NCBI GenBank assembly: GCA_026645575.1
Contig: JAPKMW010000008.1
Span: 124,001-188,000 of the forward strand
Origin: Caldilineaceae bacterium
GTDB lineage: Bacteria > Chloroflexota > Anaerolineae > Caldilineales > Caldilineaceae
Length of the DNA stretch: 64,000 bases
Direction of reading: 5' to 3'
Shown here: positions 26,542-35,500 of the stretch, piece after piece
How the letters are laid out: every line of letters begins with the position of its first letter
How positions within the stretch are numbered: position 1 is the stretch's first letter
Made by a program: the position numbers and the translations under genes
Notes under the pieces: generated by a model
What the model was told of the DNA's origin: nothing
The model's database searches: none
What the model saw: only the letters and a program-made list of their open reading frames with translations

Positions 26542-27750
26542 TCAGCCTTCCACCCGCCGCCCCTTCCACTGTGGGCCGCCATAACGGAACTGCCACCAGA
26601 GGGCATGGATGGCAATGCGCGTCATGAGGAGGACGGAAAGCGGCAGCCAGAGCGTATCATAGAGCCGCTGGTTGGTGCTGTAGGCTGTCATCCCGCGCGC
26701 GAGATAGCCGAGTAGAATCAGCGCCACCGGCCACCACGGCCAAGCCGTTTGCCCCCAACCTAAGCTGCCGCCGATCAACCAAAGCCAGGGCGCAACAAAG
26801 AGCAAGAGATGAAAAACGGTTGACCCAAGCAAGAAGAGCCTCGATGCCCCATGTCCTGCCAAAATATTCTTCGCATAGCCATGAAGAGTTTCTGGCCAGG
26901 AATGATACATCCGACAGGCGACCAGTCCCGCCCCATCCGCCATGCGCAGCCGTAACCCAGTCGCTTTGATCCGTTGCGCCAGGAGAACATCTTCCAATAC
27001 TCGGTTGCGCACGGCTTCATGACCGCCACATGCTTGATATGCCTCCCGCCGAAAAAACAGACACTGTCCATTGGCGGCAGCGGCTTGGGGATAGGGGCTG
27101 TTGTGGGCAAAGGTCACCGGCAGATAGGCGAGAACGGCAAAACTCATGAGCGGGACAACCAATCGCTCTCCCCAACTCTGGGTAAGCTGCGTCGGCCAGA
27201 CCGTGAGGAGATCGGCCTGTGTCGTGGTCTGCATGGCAGCGAGAGCGACCAATGCCCCCGGTCGCCACTGAACATCGGCATCAGTGAAGAGCAGCCGGTC
27301 ATAACGCGCCATCTGCGCCAGTTGCTGACAGGCCCAGTTTTTGCCGTTCCATCCCGCCGGCAAAGTCGCCCCGCTGATTAGCCGAAAACGTGGATCACCG
27401 GCTGCTGCCCTAGCCGCAACCTGCGCTGTTGCATCCGTAGAGTGGTCATCCAGCACAATGACTTCAAAAGTGGGGTACTGTTGCGCTAACAAGGCTTCCA
27501 CCGTTTGGCCGATCACCGCCGCTTCATTACGCGCCGGAATTAATATGGAAATCGGTGGGCATACTTCTTGTTGAACCGTAGGTGCGGTTTGTAACCGCAC
27601 GTCTCCACTGGCGCCCGTGCGGTTACAAACCGCACCTACGGCTAGACGCGGAAAGTGACGGAAATTGTGGAACGCAATCCCGTTGATGATGAGCAACGCA
27701 ACTGTAGCAAAACCAGCACTGAGGAAAAGCAAGAACAGTGGAAAAGCCAT
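26542..27750 (-). CDS. GT2 glycosyltransferase, carotenoid-linked type (CrtQ/CruC-like)
   Basis: The 402-residue protein has an N-terminal membrane helix, a GT-A domain with SILIPARNEA (near 69), VIVLDDHSTD (near 96) and a DADVQW metal site (about 148), and several C-terminal membrane helices. This layout resembles glycosyltransferases encoded beside carotenoid desaturases. Between the first helix and the catalytic domain, residues 37-58 are encoded by a perfect 66-bp palindromic element (27576-27641) inserted in frame. It lies just upstream of the CrtI-type gene (32-base gap), so both enzymes probably act on the same carotenoid. Confidence 0.8.
   Translation of the reverse strand: MAFPLFLLFLSAGFATVALLIINGIAFHNFRHFPRLAVGAVCNRTGASGDVRLQTAPTVQQEVCPPISILIPARNEAAVIGQTVEALLAQQYPTFEVIVLDDHSTDATAQVAARAAAGDPRFRLISGATLPAGWNGKNWACQQLAQMARYDRLLFTDADVQWRPGALVALAAMQTTTQADLLTVWPTQLTQSWGERLVVPLMSFAVLAYLPVTFAHNSPYPQAAAANGQCLFFRREAYQACGGHEAVRNRVLEDVLLAQRIKATGLRLRMADGAGLVACRMYHSWPETLHGYAKNILAGHGASRLFLLGSTVFHLLLFVAPWLWLIGGSLGWGQTAWPWWPVALILLGYLARGMTAYSTNQRLYDTLWLPLSVLLMTRIAIHALWWQFRYGGPQWKGRRVEG
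27576..27641. repeat. 66-bp palindromic element inserted in frame in a GT2 gene
   Basis: Arms of 26 bp (27576-27601 and 27616-27641) are perfect complements around a 14-base loop. Total length is exactly 22 codons, and the reading frame stays open through it. It falls in a linker of the protein, as expected if insertions elsewhere are selected against. Confidence 0.92.
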
Positions 27751-27762
27751 GATAAGTAGTGA

Positions 27763-28383
27763 TTAGCGCGCTGGTGAACGGCGACGTAATCGGGGCGCTT
27801 GGCGTAGATCGGTCCGATGTTTCCAAGCCAGCAACAGGAGGTTCAAAACGCCGACCGCCCAAATTGTCGCCGCCTCTGGGCGAGCCATCAGCCCATTCCA
27901 GGCGGCAGGCGTCAACGCCAGGTAGAGAACCATGACACTGAGCGCCGTCATCACCGCCCACCCGTTGGCGCCAAAGAGATAGGTCCCTAGACCCAGCAGC
28001 AGCCCACCAATGGTCGGCCCTTCCCAAACTGTCAAGCCACACCAGATGCCGCCGGTCGTCGCCACCGCTTTCCCGCCCCGTCCCCCCAAAAAGGGCGAAA
28101 AGGCATGACCCAAGACTGGCAACAGCGCCACCACCACCAACGCCCACCCGCTAAAGTCCAGTTGAAAATGGGCAATCCCCACCGGTAACGCGCCCTTGAG
28201 AAAATCTAACAACAACGCCACCGCCGCTGCCTTCTTCCCCCCAGCGCGCAATACATTCGTCGCCCCCGGATTAGCGTCGCCATAGCGTCGAATATCTTCC
28301 CCCAACGCCAATCGCCCCACCCAAACAGAGAAGGGGAGGGCGCCGGCGGTGAAGGCGAGCAGGAAGGTGAGAATCGTAGTCAT
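27763..28383 (-). CDS. plsY: Glycerol-3-phosphate acyltransferase (acyl-phosphate dependent)
   Basis: The 206-residue membrane protein is PlsY, which acylates glycerol-3-phosphate from acyl-phosphate to start phospholipid synthesis. The three conserved motifs are present: YGDANPGATNVLR near 38, DFLKGALPV near 63, and GHAFSPFLGGRGGKAVAT near 95. Five hydrophobic segments fit the fold. The ATG at 28383 follows a palindrome; a GTG inside that palindrome would add 17 residues with no membrane character and was rejected. Confidence 0.93.
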   Translation of the reverse strand: MTTILTFLLAFTAGALPFSVWVGRLALGEDIRRYGDANPGATNVLRAGGKKAAAVALLLDFLKGALPVGIAHFQLDFSGWALVVVALLPVLGHAFSPFLGGRGGKAVATTGGIWCGLTVWEGPTIGGLLLGLGTYLFGANGWAVMTALSVMVLYLALTPAAWNGLMARPEAATIWAVGVLNLLLLAWKHRTDLRQAPRLRRRSPAR

Positions 28384-28400
28384 AATGACAGGGCGAGGGG

Positions 28401-28449
28401 GTGACAAGGTGACAAGGTGAAATATTCCTGTCACCCTGTCACCTTGTCA
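28401..28449. repeat. GTGACAAG octamer inverted array
   Basis: Two to three copies of GTGACAAG (28401-28420) face CCTGTCAC/CTTGTCAC copies (28428-28449). The array separates the SH3b gene from plsY on the same strand. The same octamer family recurs at 35424-35500. Confidence 0.85.
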
Positions 28450-28453
28450 TCTT

Positions 28454-30163
28454 CTAAGGCGTAGCCGCGGCGACCGCATTCTGGGCGCGGGTCAGGCGAT
28501 TGGAGCCGGCGGTGATTTCGGCAAAGGCTTGATCGAGCAGGTCGGTATTCAACTGATCGACCCCTTCGGCCAGGAGATCCGCCGCACGGGTGAAGGAGGT
28601 AGCGGCTTCAAGCAAAATGGCATGGGCGCCATTGAAGATCGGTGGCGCGGTCAACGTTCTGACTTCTTCACTGGTGGTGCGGAGCAAGGTGATCGCTGTC
28701 GTCATTTCGACGATCCAGGCGCGATCTTGCAGCAGCGCCACATTATCGCCTGCTTGATTGACCAGCTCATCAATTTTGTTCAGGGTAAAATCATAGCCAT
28801 CCACAATGCCATCGACGCGGATGGTATAAAGATTTTCACGCACCCCTAAAATCGGCGTAGTGTTGGTTGCTGTGGCTGTCGTCGTGAGCGTGCTGGTCGT
28901 TGCCGGGGCTGCTGTGACTGCCGGTGTGTTCCCCGTCTGGGCGTCTTCTTCCACAAAGAGCGGCACGGTGGTGGTAATGGGCGGATTGGCCAGAAGGAAC
29001 GTGGCAACCCAGCCACCATTATCGAGCCGGAGCCAACTACCATCACCATTGCGTGCCACAACGTTGACTTCCTGGCCGGTGATCGTACCGCCAATAATCG
29101 GATAGGTGATGCTGGGGCCAGCACGCAAGTTGGCGTCCACCGTAACGCGAGGCGGTTGCACGGCTTGCGCGGCCGGTTGCACCGCAACTGGCGTTGGTAC
29201 CAGGATCGGCCCTGTGTTCGTCGGCGCCGTTGTCGTAACGGCGGTGGTTGCCGTCACAGGCGTACTTGGTGTAACGGTGTCAGTGGTAGTTACAGTGGCA
29301 GTGGCGGTTACAGGTGTAGTATTGGTGATGACATTTTCAGCGCGCAAGGCTGTCACCAATTCTTCGGTTGCCAGCGGCGGTTGGCCTTCTACATTGTCAA
29401 CCAGGATTGCCGCCAACCATAGCCCGTTATTCAGCAGATACCAGGCGTCATCGACATTGCGCGCCACAATGGTCACAGTTTGACCGGCGGTCGTCGTCCC
29501 CACCACATCAAAGGTCGTGTCAGGACCGGAACGCAGGTTGGCTGTGATGGCTATGGTACCGGTAATGACAGCGGGCGGGCCGGCAACCGGTGTCGTGACG
29601 GTGGCAGTTTCTGTCACTTCGGCGCCGACTGTAATCTCAGTGCTGCTTGTCACTGCCGTCGTATCGGTGAGCGCTGGCGTCTCTGCCACAGACGCCAGCG
29701 GCGTGATCACAACCTCCGCTAACGGCAATTGTCCCAACGTGATCGTCACAGGCGCCTCGCCGTCGCCCTGATCGGGTAACGTAAGGCTGACCGTGGCCGG
29801 CACAGTGCTAGTCAAGGTGTCGGTCACAGTGAGTTGGAGATCGAGCGTGAGCGTCACCACCACGGTTTGCATGGTTGCGGTGGGGGTGAGATTGGATGAG
29901 CGCGCAATGGAGCTAAAAATGGCGCCCAGCAGGTTGCCGGTGCCGGTGTTGTTCACCGTGCCGGTCAGGACGGGCGGGGCGGTGATGGTAAAGGAAACGG
30001 GGATTTGTTGACGAATGACGATCTGCTGGGGGGCGCTGGCGCCGTCATCGGCTGTTGGCGCTGTTTGTGCTGCCGGCGCACCAAAGGCCGGCAGTTGTAG
30101 CAGCAGGACAGCCAAAAGCAAGGGCAGAGTCATGATAAACAGACTGACCACTTTTCGCTTCAT
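28454..30163 (-). CDS. Secreted double-SH3b-domain protein
   Basis: The 569-residue protein has a signal peptide (about 3-28, ending AFGAPAAQ), a long Thr/Val-rich region, and two bacterial SH3-type domains. The first contains ANLRSGPDTTFDVVG near 208, the second ANLRAGPSITYPIIG near 343. A helical C-terminal domain of about 130 residues follows. SH3b domains usually bind cell-wall peptides or other surface polymers, so an envelope role is likely. The ATG at 30163 has GGAG eight bases upstream; a TTG five codons earlier is the rejected alternative. Confidence 0.8.
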   Translation of the reverse strand: MKRKVVSLFIMTLPLLLAVLLLQLPAFGAPAAQTAPTADDGASAPQQIVIRQQIPVSFTITAPPVLTGTVNNTGTGNLLGAIFSSIARSSNLTPTATMQTVVVTLTLDLQLTVTDTLTSTVPATVSLTLPDQGDGEAPVTITLGQLPLAEVVITPLASVAETPALTDTTAVTSSTEITVGAEVTETATVTTPVAGPPAVITGTIAITANLRSGPDTTFDVVGTTTAGQTVTIVARNVDDAWYLLNNGLWLAAILVDNVEGQPPLATEELVTALRAENVITNTTPVTATATVTTTDTVTPSTPVTATTAVTTTAPTNTGPILVPTPVAVQPAAQAVQPPRVTVDANLRAGPSITYPIIGGTITGQEVNVVARNGDGSWLRLDNGGWVATFLLANPPITTTVPLFVEEDAQTGNTPAVTAAPATTSTLTTTATATNTTPILGVRENLYTIRVDGIVDGYDFTLNKIDELVNQAGDNVALLQDRAWIVEMTTAITLLRTTSEEVRTLTAPPIFNGAHAILLEAATSFTRAADLLAEGVDQLNTDLLDQAFAEITAGSNRLTRAQNAVAAATP

Positions 30164-30336
30164 AGAGCGCTCCTTCAAAGCTTAATGCGTGGATGATGAT
30201 CGTGTTTTAGATGATTGATAGTCAGTAGTCCGCAGTCCAGAGTCCTAAGTCCAGAGTCAGGCTTGATAACAGTGCTGTCTACTGATCGTGAGCAATCGGA
30301 AAAGACAAAGGCGCTGTGCGGCGATTGCTCACTATG

Positions 30337-30405
30337 CACTACGCTCGTAGCCGGTCCGTGACCGGCGACCCCATCGCCGGTCACGGACCGGCTACGAGCG
30401 TAGTG
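30337..30405. repeat. Perfect 32-bp palindromic element
   Basis: Arms at 30337-30368 and 30374-30405 are exact complements with a 5-base loop, very GC-rich. It sits in the 477-base gap between the divergent SH3b and ettA genes. The remainder of this gap has short AGTCC/CAGAGTC duplications near 30225-30260 and no feature I can assign; no confident promoter for ettA was seen. Confidence 0.92.
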
Positions 30406-30640
30406 GTTACATAATGTGTTTATGATTGCATTGTACCTGACCTATAGTGTAACGCAACTTGGCAAAGTACACAACGTCTATAGCAGCCCAAACGTGTCAC
30501 AATTGTAATGTGTTGTACGCAACGGGACGGCAACTGCACGCAAACCCTGTGCATATTTTTGATTCATCATACTTCCGTTTATACTCGCGAGATGTAAGAT
30601 TTTCAGTAGGGCTGAAGCAGGAGCAAAAAACAAAGTTTGT

Positions 30641-32320
30641 ATGAGTACAAAAATTATTTATTCGATGGCGAAGGTCAGTAAAACCTACCCGCCGAACAAA
30701 CAAGTGATTCGTGATATTAGTCTTTCCTATTTTTATGGCGCCAAAATTGGCGTCCTGGGCTTGAATGGCGCCGGTAAAAGCACCTTGCTGCGCATTATGG
30801 CGGGTGTTGACAAGGAATTTAACGGCGAAACCATGCTCTCCCCCGGCTACACCATCGGCTATCTGGAGCAGGAACCTCGGCTCGACGACAGCAAGACCGT
30901 GCGTCAGGTGGTCGAGGAGGGGGTGCAAGAGGTAGTGGACGCCCTGCGCGAGTTTGATGAGATCAATATGAAGTTTGGCGAGGATCTGAGCGCCGACGAA
31001 ATGGACGCTCTCATGGCGCGTCAAGTTGAGGTGCAGGACAAGCTCGATGCACTCAATGCTTGGGATCTGGATAGCCGGCTGGAACTGGCGATGGACGCGT
31101 TGCGTTGCCCGCCCGGTGATGCACAGGTGGCAGTGCTCTCCGGTGGCGAGCGGCGGCGGGTGGCGCTTTGCCGTTTGCTATTGAAAAAGCCTGACATTTT
31201 GCTGCTTGACGAGCCGACCAACCACCTGGACGCCGAATCGGTGGCCTGGCTGGAAAAGCATTTGCAAGACTACGAAGGCACCGTCATTGCCGTCACCCAT
31301 GATCGCTATTTCCTCGACAATGTGGCCGGCTGGATTCTGGAACTGGATCGGGGCTATGGCATTCCGTGGAAGGGGAACTACTCCTCCTGGCTCCAGCAGA
31401 AACAACAACGGCTGGCTCAGGAAGAGAAGAGCGAGGCGTTGCGCCAGAAGACGCTGGAACGGGAATTGGAGTGGCTCAATATGTCGCCCAAAGCACGCCA
31501 GACCAAACGCAAGTCGCGCATCAATGCCTACAACGACCTCCTGGCCCAAAACAAGGAGCGGGCCAACGAAGAGCGCGAAATCTACATTCCGCCGGGGCCG
31601 CGCTTGGGGGATATTGTCATCCGCGCTGAAGGGATCAGCAAAGCCTTTGGCGACCGCTTGCTCTACGAAAACCTGAGCTTTGACATCCCGCCCGGCGCCA
31701 TTGTCGGGATTATCGGCCCCAATGGCGCCGGTAAGACCACTCTCTTCCGCATGATTGTGGGGCAGGATCAGCCGGATAGTGGGGCATTGACAGTCGGTAG
31801 CACCGTACAGTTGGGCTATGTCGATCAAAGTCGCGACACGCTTGACGCGAACAAAACGGTCTGGGAAGAGATTACCGGCGGCAATGAGCAGATGCAACTG
31901 GGGGACCGTCTGGTCAATTCACGCGCCTTTGTCTCCCGCTTTAACTTCGGCGGCGCCGATCAACAGAAAAAAGTGGGGATGCTCTCCGGCGGTGAACGCA
32001 ATCGCGTCCATACGGCGAAGATGCTCAAGGGGGGCGGCAACGTGTTGCTCCTCGACGAACCAAGCAATGACTTGGATGTGAACACCCTGCGGGCGTTGGA
32101 AGATGCGCTGGAAGGCTTTGCCGGCTGTGTGCTGGTCATCTCCCATGATCGCTGGTTCCTCGACCGCATTGCCACTCACATTCTCGCCTTTGAAGGGGAC
32201 AGCCAGGTCTACTGGTATCCCGGCAACTACAGCGAGTATGAAGAGGATCGCCACCGCCGTCTCGGCCCCGCCGCCGACCGGCCCCATCGCATTACCTACC
32301 GGCGGTTGACACGGGCATAG
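30641..32320 (+). CDS. ettA: Energy-dependent translational throttle protein (ABC-F ATPase)
   Basis: The 559-residue protein has two ABC ATPase domains and no membrane part, the ABC-F layout. Walker A motifs are GLNGAGKST (near 42) and GPNGAGKTT (near 362). Signatures are LSGGERRRVAL and LSGGERNRVHTAKML, the latter close to the EttA consensus. Walker B is LLLDEPTNHLD in domain one and LLLDEPSNDLD in domain two. EttA binds the ribosomal E site and gates translation according to ATP/ADP balance. The N-terminal YSMAKVSKTYPPNKQVIRDI also fits EttA. The gene is monocistronic. Confidence 0.95.
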   Translation: MSTKIIYSMAKVSKTYPPNKQVIRDISLSYFYGAKIGVLGLNGAGKSTLLRIMAGVDKEFNGETMLSPGYTIGYLEQEPRLDDSKTVRQVVEEGVQEVVDALREFDEINMKFGEDLSADEMDALMARQVEVQDKLDALNAWDLDSRLELAMDALRCPPGDAQVAVLSGGERRRVALCRLLLKKPDILLLDEPTNHLDAESVAWLEKHLQDYEGTVIAVTHDRYFLDNVAGWILELDRGYGIPWKGNYSSWLQQKQQRLAQEEKSEALRQKTLERELEWLNMSPKARQTKRKSRINAYNDLLAQNKERANEEREIYIPPGPRLGDIVIRAEGISKAFGDRLLYENLSFDIPPGAIVGIIGPNGAGKTTLFRMIVGQDQPDSGALTVGSTVQLGYVDQSRDTLDANKTVWEEITGGNEQMQLGDRLVNSRAFVSRFNFGGADQQKKVGMLSGGERNRVHTAKMLKGGGNVLLLDEPSNDLDVNTLRALEDALEGFAGCVLVISHDRWFLDRIATHILAFEGDSQVYWYPGNYSEYEEDRHRRLGPAADRPHRITYRRLTRA

Positions 32321-32408
32321 GGAAAGCAATTGTTTCTGGCCGTATCTGTCTCAGCAAGGATTCCTCGCCTTGTCTGTAAGGCAGTTCAAAAAATGACGAT
32401 GCCAAAAG

Positions 32409-32455
32409 CGTGATTCGTGCTACGTGAGATCACCGACTACGCAGCACGAATCACG
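32409..32455. repeat. Inverted repeat downstream of ettA
   Basis: 13-bp arms at 32409-32421 and 32443-32455 with a 21-base loop may end ettA transcription, though no T-tract follows. The gene-free stretch 32321-32883 otherwise contains several scattered AACGCT/AACGCC copies near 32709-32785 and no open frame with a convincing start; it may be decayed sequence. Confidence 0.6.
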
Positions 32456-32883
32456 TCGCGTCCGACTGAGTTCACGCCGAAGTCATGACCGGGACAATTA
32501 ATTCTTCGGAATAGTTACGTTGGACAGTGCATCAACGCCTGTTCTGGGAGGCGATGCCGGGCCACCGGGAGATTCGTGAGATGGTCAGAGCATCACTATA
32601 GCCCATTATCACAGTACCACAAATCGCATTACCCCTACTCTGGCTAGAGCATGAGCGCCGGCCTATTTGTTGGTCATCACTTACCGCCTCGCCCGTTCCA
32701 TAGCGAGAAACGCTACAAGCAACGCCAATTCCACAAAAAGAAACGCTCCGTAACGCTACATGCAACGCTTACACAACGCTCCGCCTGCTATCCTGTCAAT
32801 ATCAGTGAATCGTCTACGCTCTGGGCAATGTAGAAAGCAATTCCAAACGACGGGAAAAGGCTGGCGCCGACACGAAGCAAACG

Positions 32884-33284
32884 ATGAGAGACGGCAGACC
32901 CACACCGGCGCAAGTAGCCATTCGGCAAGCCAACGCGCACTTTGTCCACGCCTTTCATATGCGCGATGCACAGGAGTTCGCCAGTCACTATACAGCCAGC
33001 GGCTAGCTATTGCCCGCCTACAGCGACATCATTGTGGGATGCCCGGCCATTTGCGCCTTTTGGCAGGGGTGCTGGATATGGATCTCTGCTGCACAGAACG
33101 CACGATCATTGAACTCCAAAACGCCGCCGCTATCGGCCATGAAATTGGCGCCTATGTACTGCGTCTGGCGGACGGACAACCAGTCGATGCCGATCTCTAC
33201 AGCGCCCTCTAGCAATGGACCAAAGGGCGCTGGCAGATCGACTATGATGTGTGGCGCAGCAATCGGCTTGGCTCACAGATGTGA
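32884..33284 (+). pseudogene. Broken DUF4440/SnoaL-like (NTF2-fold) gene
   Basis: Translation from the ATG at 32884 gives RQANAHFVHAFHMRDAQEF, the usual opening helix of DUF4440-type proteins, then a TAG at 33004. Reading on gives LLPAYSDIIVG, and after a frame change near 33060-33070 GVLDMDLCCTER and EIGAYVLRLADGQPVD, a second TAG at 33210, and finally the family ending KGRWQIDYDVWRSN up to TGA at 33282. Two in-frame stops and one frameshift make it a pseudogene. The intact ancestor would have been about 130 residues, a cystatin-like fold that often binds small molecules. Confidence 0.75.
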
Positions 33285-33301
33285 GATAGACGACAGCTCC
33301 C

Positions 33302-33502
33302 GACAGCATTGACTGGCTGTTCAAGCTGCTGCTCGCCATCTGGGCCTTGGCGCTGGGCAGTCGCCTGGTAGCTTGGCTCTACAAAAACATCGTCCGCCAT
33401 CGGCAAGGCGTCACCTGGCCGGATCTCTGCACCTATGAGGATGGGGTGCTTACCTTTTGCGAGCCAACCTTTCACCAAGAGTTTTTGCAGTTGAATAATT
33501 AA
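33302..33502 (+). pseudogene. Start-less gene fragment with a membrane helix
   Basis: An open stretch of 66 codons ends at TAA 33500-33502 and encodes a hydrophobic helix (DWLFKLLLAIWALALG) followed by a polar tail ending in FHQEFLQLNN. The frame is closed by a TAG upstream and no start codon with a ribosome site is present. It follows the broken DUF4440-like gene directly, so the locus looks degraded. I do not recognise the family. Confidence 0.4.
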
Positions 33503-33577
33503 TATGTATACCGAGTTGTCAGCAAACACTGCTCAAATCTGCCGGCAAGCTTGCCGGCAGACCCGTATTTGTTTTGT

Positions 33578-35395
33578 CTATGCGATTGCTTCTTCCTCCT
33601 GCCACGGTTGATAATCCAACGACTGGTGGCGGAAATAGGTGGTATATAACTCCGCATAGTGACCACCCTGCGCCAGTAACCCATCATGGTCGCCTTCTTC
33701 AATAATCTCGCCGCTGCGTAGCACAATAATGCGATCAGCAGAGCGGATCGTAGAGAGGCGATGGGCAATGACCACGCTGGTGCGTCCGCTCAGCACCGTC
33801 GCCAGCGCAGCTTGCACCTGGGCCTCGGTGATGGGGTCGATACTGGCCGTTGCTTCATCGAGCAGGAGGATGGCCGGGTCTTGCAACAGGACGCGCGCCA
33901 GCGCGACCAGTTGCCGCTGCCCAAGAGAAAGTCGTGCGCCCCGTTCGCCCACATCGGTGTTGATCCCTTGCGGCAGATCATCCAGCCAACTGCCGTCGCC
34001 CAGTTGACGGGCGACAGCGGCCACCTCCTCATCACTGGCGTCGGGGCGACCGTAGCGGATGTTCTCAGCGACGGTGCCGGAGAAGAGGAAGGGTGCTTGC
34101 GGCACCAGCCCCAGTTGCCGGCGGTAGTCGCTTAGGTTGAAGGTACGGATGTCGCGGCCATCGATCAGCAGTTGCCCGCCCTGAAATTCATAGAAGCGCA
34201 TGATCAACTTGACCAAGCTCGATTTGCCCGCCCCCGTGTGACCGACAATGGCCAACGTTTCGCCCGCCGGGATGGTGAGCGAGAAATCCTGGAGGACGGC
34301 ATTACGACCGGTGCTGTAGTTGAAGTTGACATGCGCAAAGCCAATCTCGCCGCGCAGGCGACCGACCGGCTCCTGCGCGATCTGGCGCACCAGCGGCTCG
34401 TCGTCGATCAAGGCAAAGACCCGTTCGCTGGCCGCCAAGCCCTGTTGAAACTGGCTCCAGAAGGAGGCGATGTTGGTGACGGGATAGAAGAAGATGGTCA
34501 ACCCCTGGACGAAGAGATACCACTCACCCACCGAAATCGTGCCGTTGATCGCCATCAGCCCGCCGACATAGACGATGATCGAGACGCCGATGCCGGAGAC
34601 GGTGTTAAGCAGCGGAAAGATGCTGCCAAAGACGGTCACGCGGCGGATCTGCACGCCATAGGCCATTTCGTTGGTCGCCTGGAAATCGTGATAGATGGTC
34701 GCTTCCTGGCGGAAATTCTTAGCGACCGCAATGCCACTAATCGTCTCTTGGATGGTGGCATTGACGGTCGCCTGGGCGCGCTGCGCCTGTTGCATCACCC
34801 GCCGCGCCAGCCGCCGAAAGGTCAGTGCGATCAGGATGACAACCGGCCCTAGCGCCAGGGTAATCAAAGCCAACTGCACATTGCGTGACAACATGACACC
34901 GCTGATCACCACCACCAGCACCAGTTGACTGAGCAGATCGATAGTCAGCGTCACCACGGTGGCAAAGTCCTGCGTATCCGAGGTCACGCGGCTGACAATG
35001 CGCCCGGAGGCGTGCTGGTCAAAAAAGGAGAGGTCGCGGCGCATAACAGCGCGAAAGGCGTCTTCCCGCAACGCCAACACCACGTTAGAGACCGCGCGTG
35101 CCGAAAAGCGTTGTTGAACAAAGCTAAACGCCCAGTTGAGCGCCCCTAGTACTGTCACCACAGCAGCAAAGGCCAGCAACCATTGGAGTTGCGGCGCATT
35201 GTCCAACTGATCAATGCCCTGTGAAATCACAATTGGCGTCACCGTACCCAGCAGCGAGATGAGCAACACCATCGCTGTCACCAACGCCATCCCCTTCTGT
35301 TGCGGTCGGAAATAGGCGACAATGCGTCGCACCAATTCCCGGTCGCTATAACTGCGATCATATTCTTCGGCGTTCAACCCGCCCATGATACCCAT
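33578..35395 (-). CDS. Heterodimeric ABC exporter subunit with canonical ATPase residues
   Basis: The 605-residue half-transporter has a six-helix exporter domain and an NBD with Walker A GHTGAGKSS, Walker B ILLLDEATASID (catalytic Glu present) and VIAHRLSTI. Its signature is LSLGQ rather than LSGGQ. In heterodimeric exporters one composite ATP site is degenerate, formed by an altered Walker B in one subunit and an altered signature in the other. The partner at 35493-37361 has exactly the complementary change. I chose the ATG at 35395, which has AGGAG upstream; a GTG nine codons earlier lies in repeat sequence. The substrate is unknown. Confidence 0.88.
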   Translation of the reverse strand: MGIMGGLNAEEYDRSYSDRELVRRIVAYFRPQQKGMALVTAMVLLISLLGTVTPIVISQGIDQLDNAPQLQWLLAFAAVVTVLGALNWAFSFVQQRFSARAVSNVVLALREDAFRAVMRRDLSFFDQHASGRIVSRVTSDTQDFATVVTLTIDLLSQLVLVVVISGVMLSRNVQLALITLALGPVVILIALTFRRLARRVMQQAQRAQATVNATIQETISGIAVAKNFRQEATIYHDFQATNEMAYGVQIRRVTVFGSIFPLLNTVSGIGVSIIVYVGGLMAINGTISVGEWYLFVQGLTIFFYPVTNIASFWSQFQQGLAASERVFALIDDEPLVRQIAQEPVGRLRGEIGFAHVNFNYSTGRNAVLQDFSLTIPAGETLAIVGHTGAGKSSLVKLIMRFYEFQGGQLLIDGRDIRTFNLSDYRRQLGLVPQAPFLFSGTVAENIRYGRPDASDEEVAAVARQLGDGSWLDDLPQGINTDVGERGARLSLGQRQLVALARVLLQDPAILLLDEATASIDPITEAQVQAALATVLSGRTSVVIAHRLSTIRSADRIIVLRSGEIIEEGDHDGLLAQGGHYAELYTTYFRHQSLDYQPWQEEEAIA

Positions 35396-35423
35396 TGGTT
35401 GTTTGCTCCTAGTTTTGAACACG

Positions 35424-35500
35424 ACAAGGTGACAAGGTGAGGGGGTGACAAGGTGACAAGCTGCGTCGTCTCAAATTCACCCTGTCACCTTGTCACCTTG
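35424..35500. repeat. GTGACAAG octamer inverted array between ABC exporter genes
   Basis: GTGACAAG-type octamers run from about 35424 to 35460 and are answered by CCTGTCAC/CTTGTCAC copies at 35479-35500. The downstream arm overlaps the last codons of the first exporter gene and supplies its stop codon (35493-35495). The same family occurs at 28401-28449. Confidence 0.88.
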
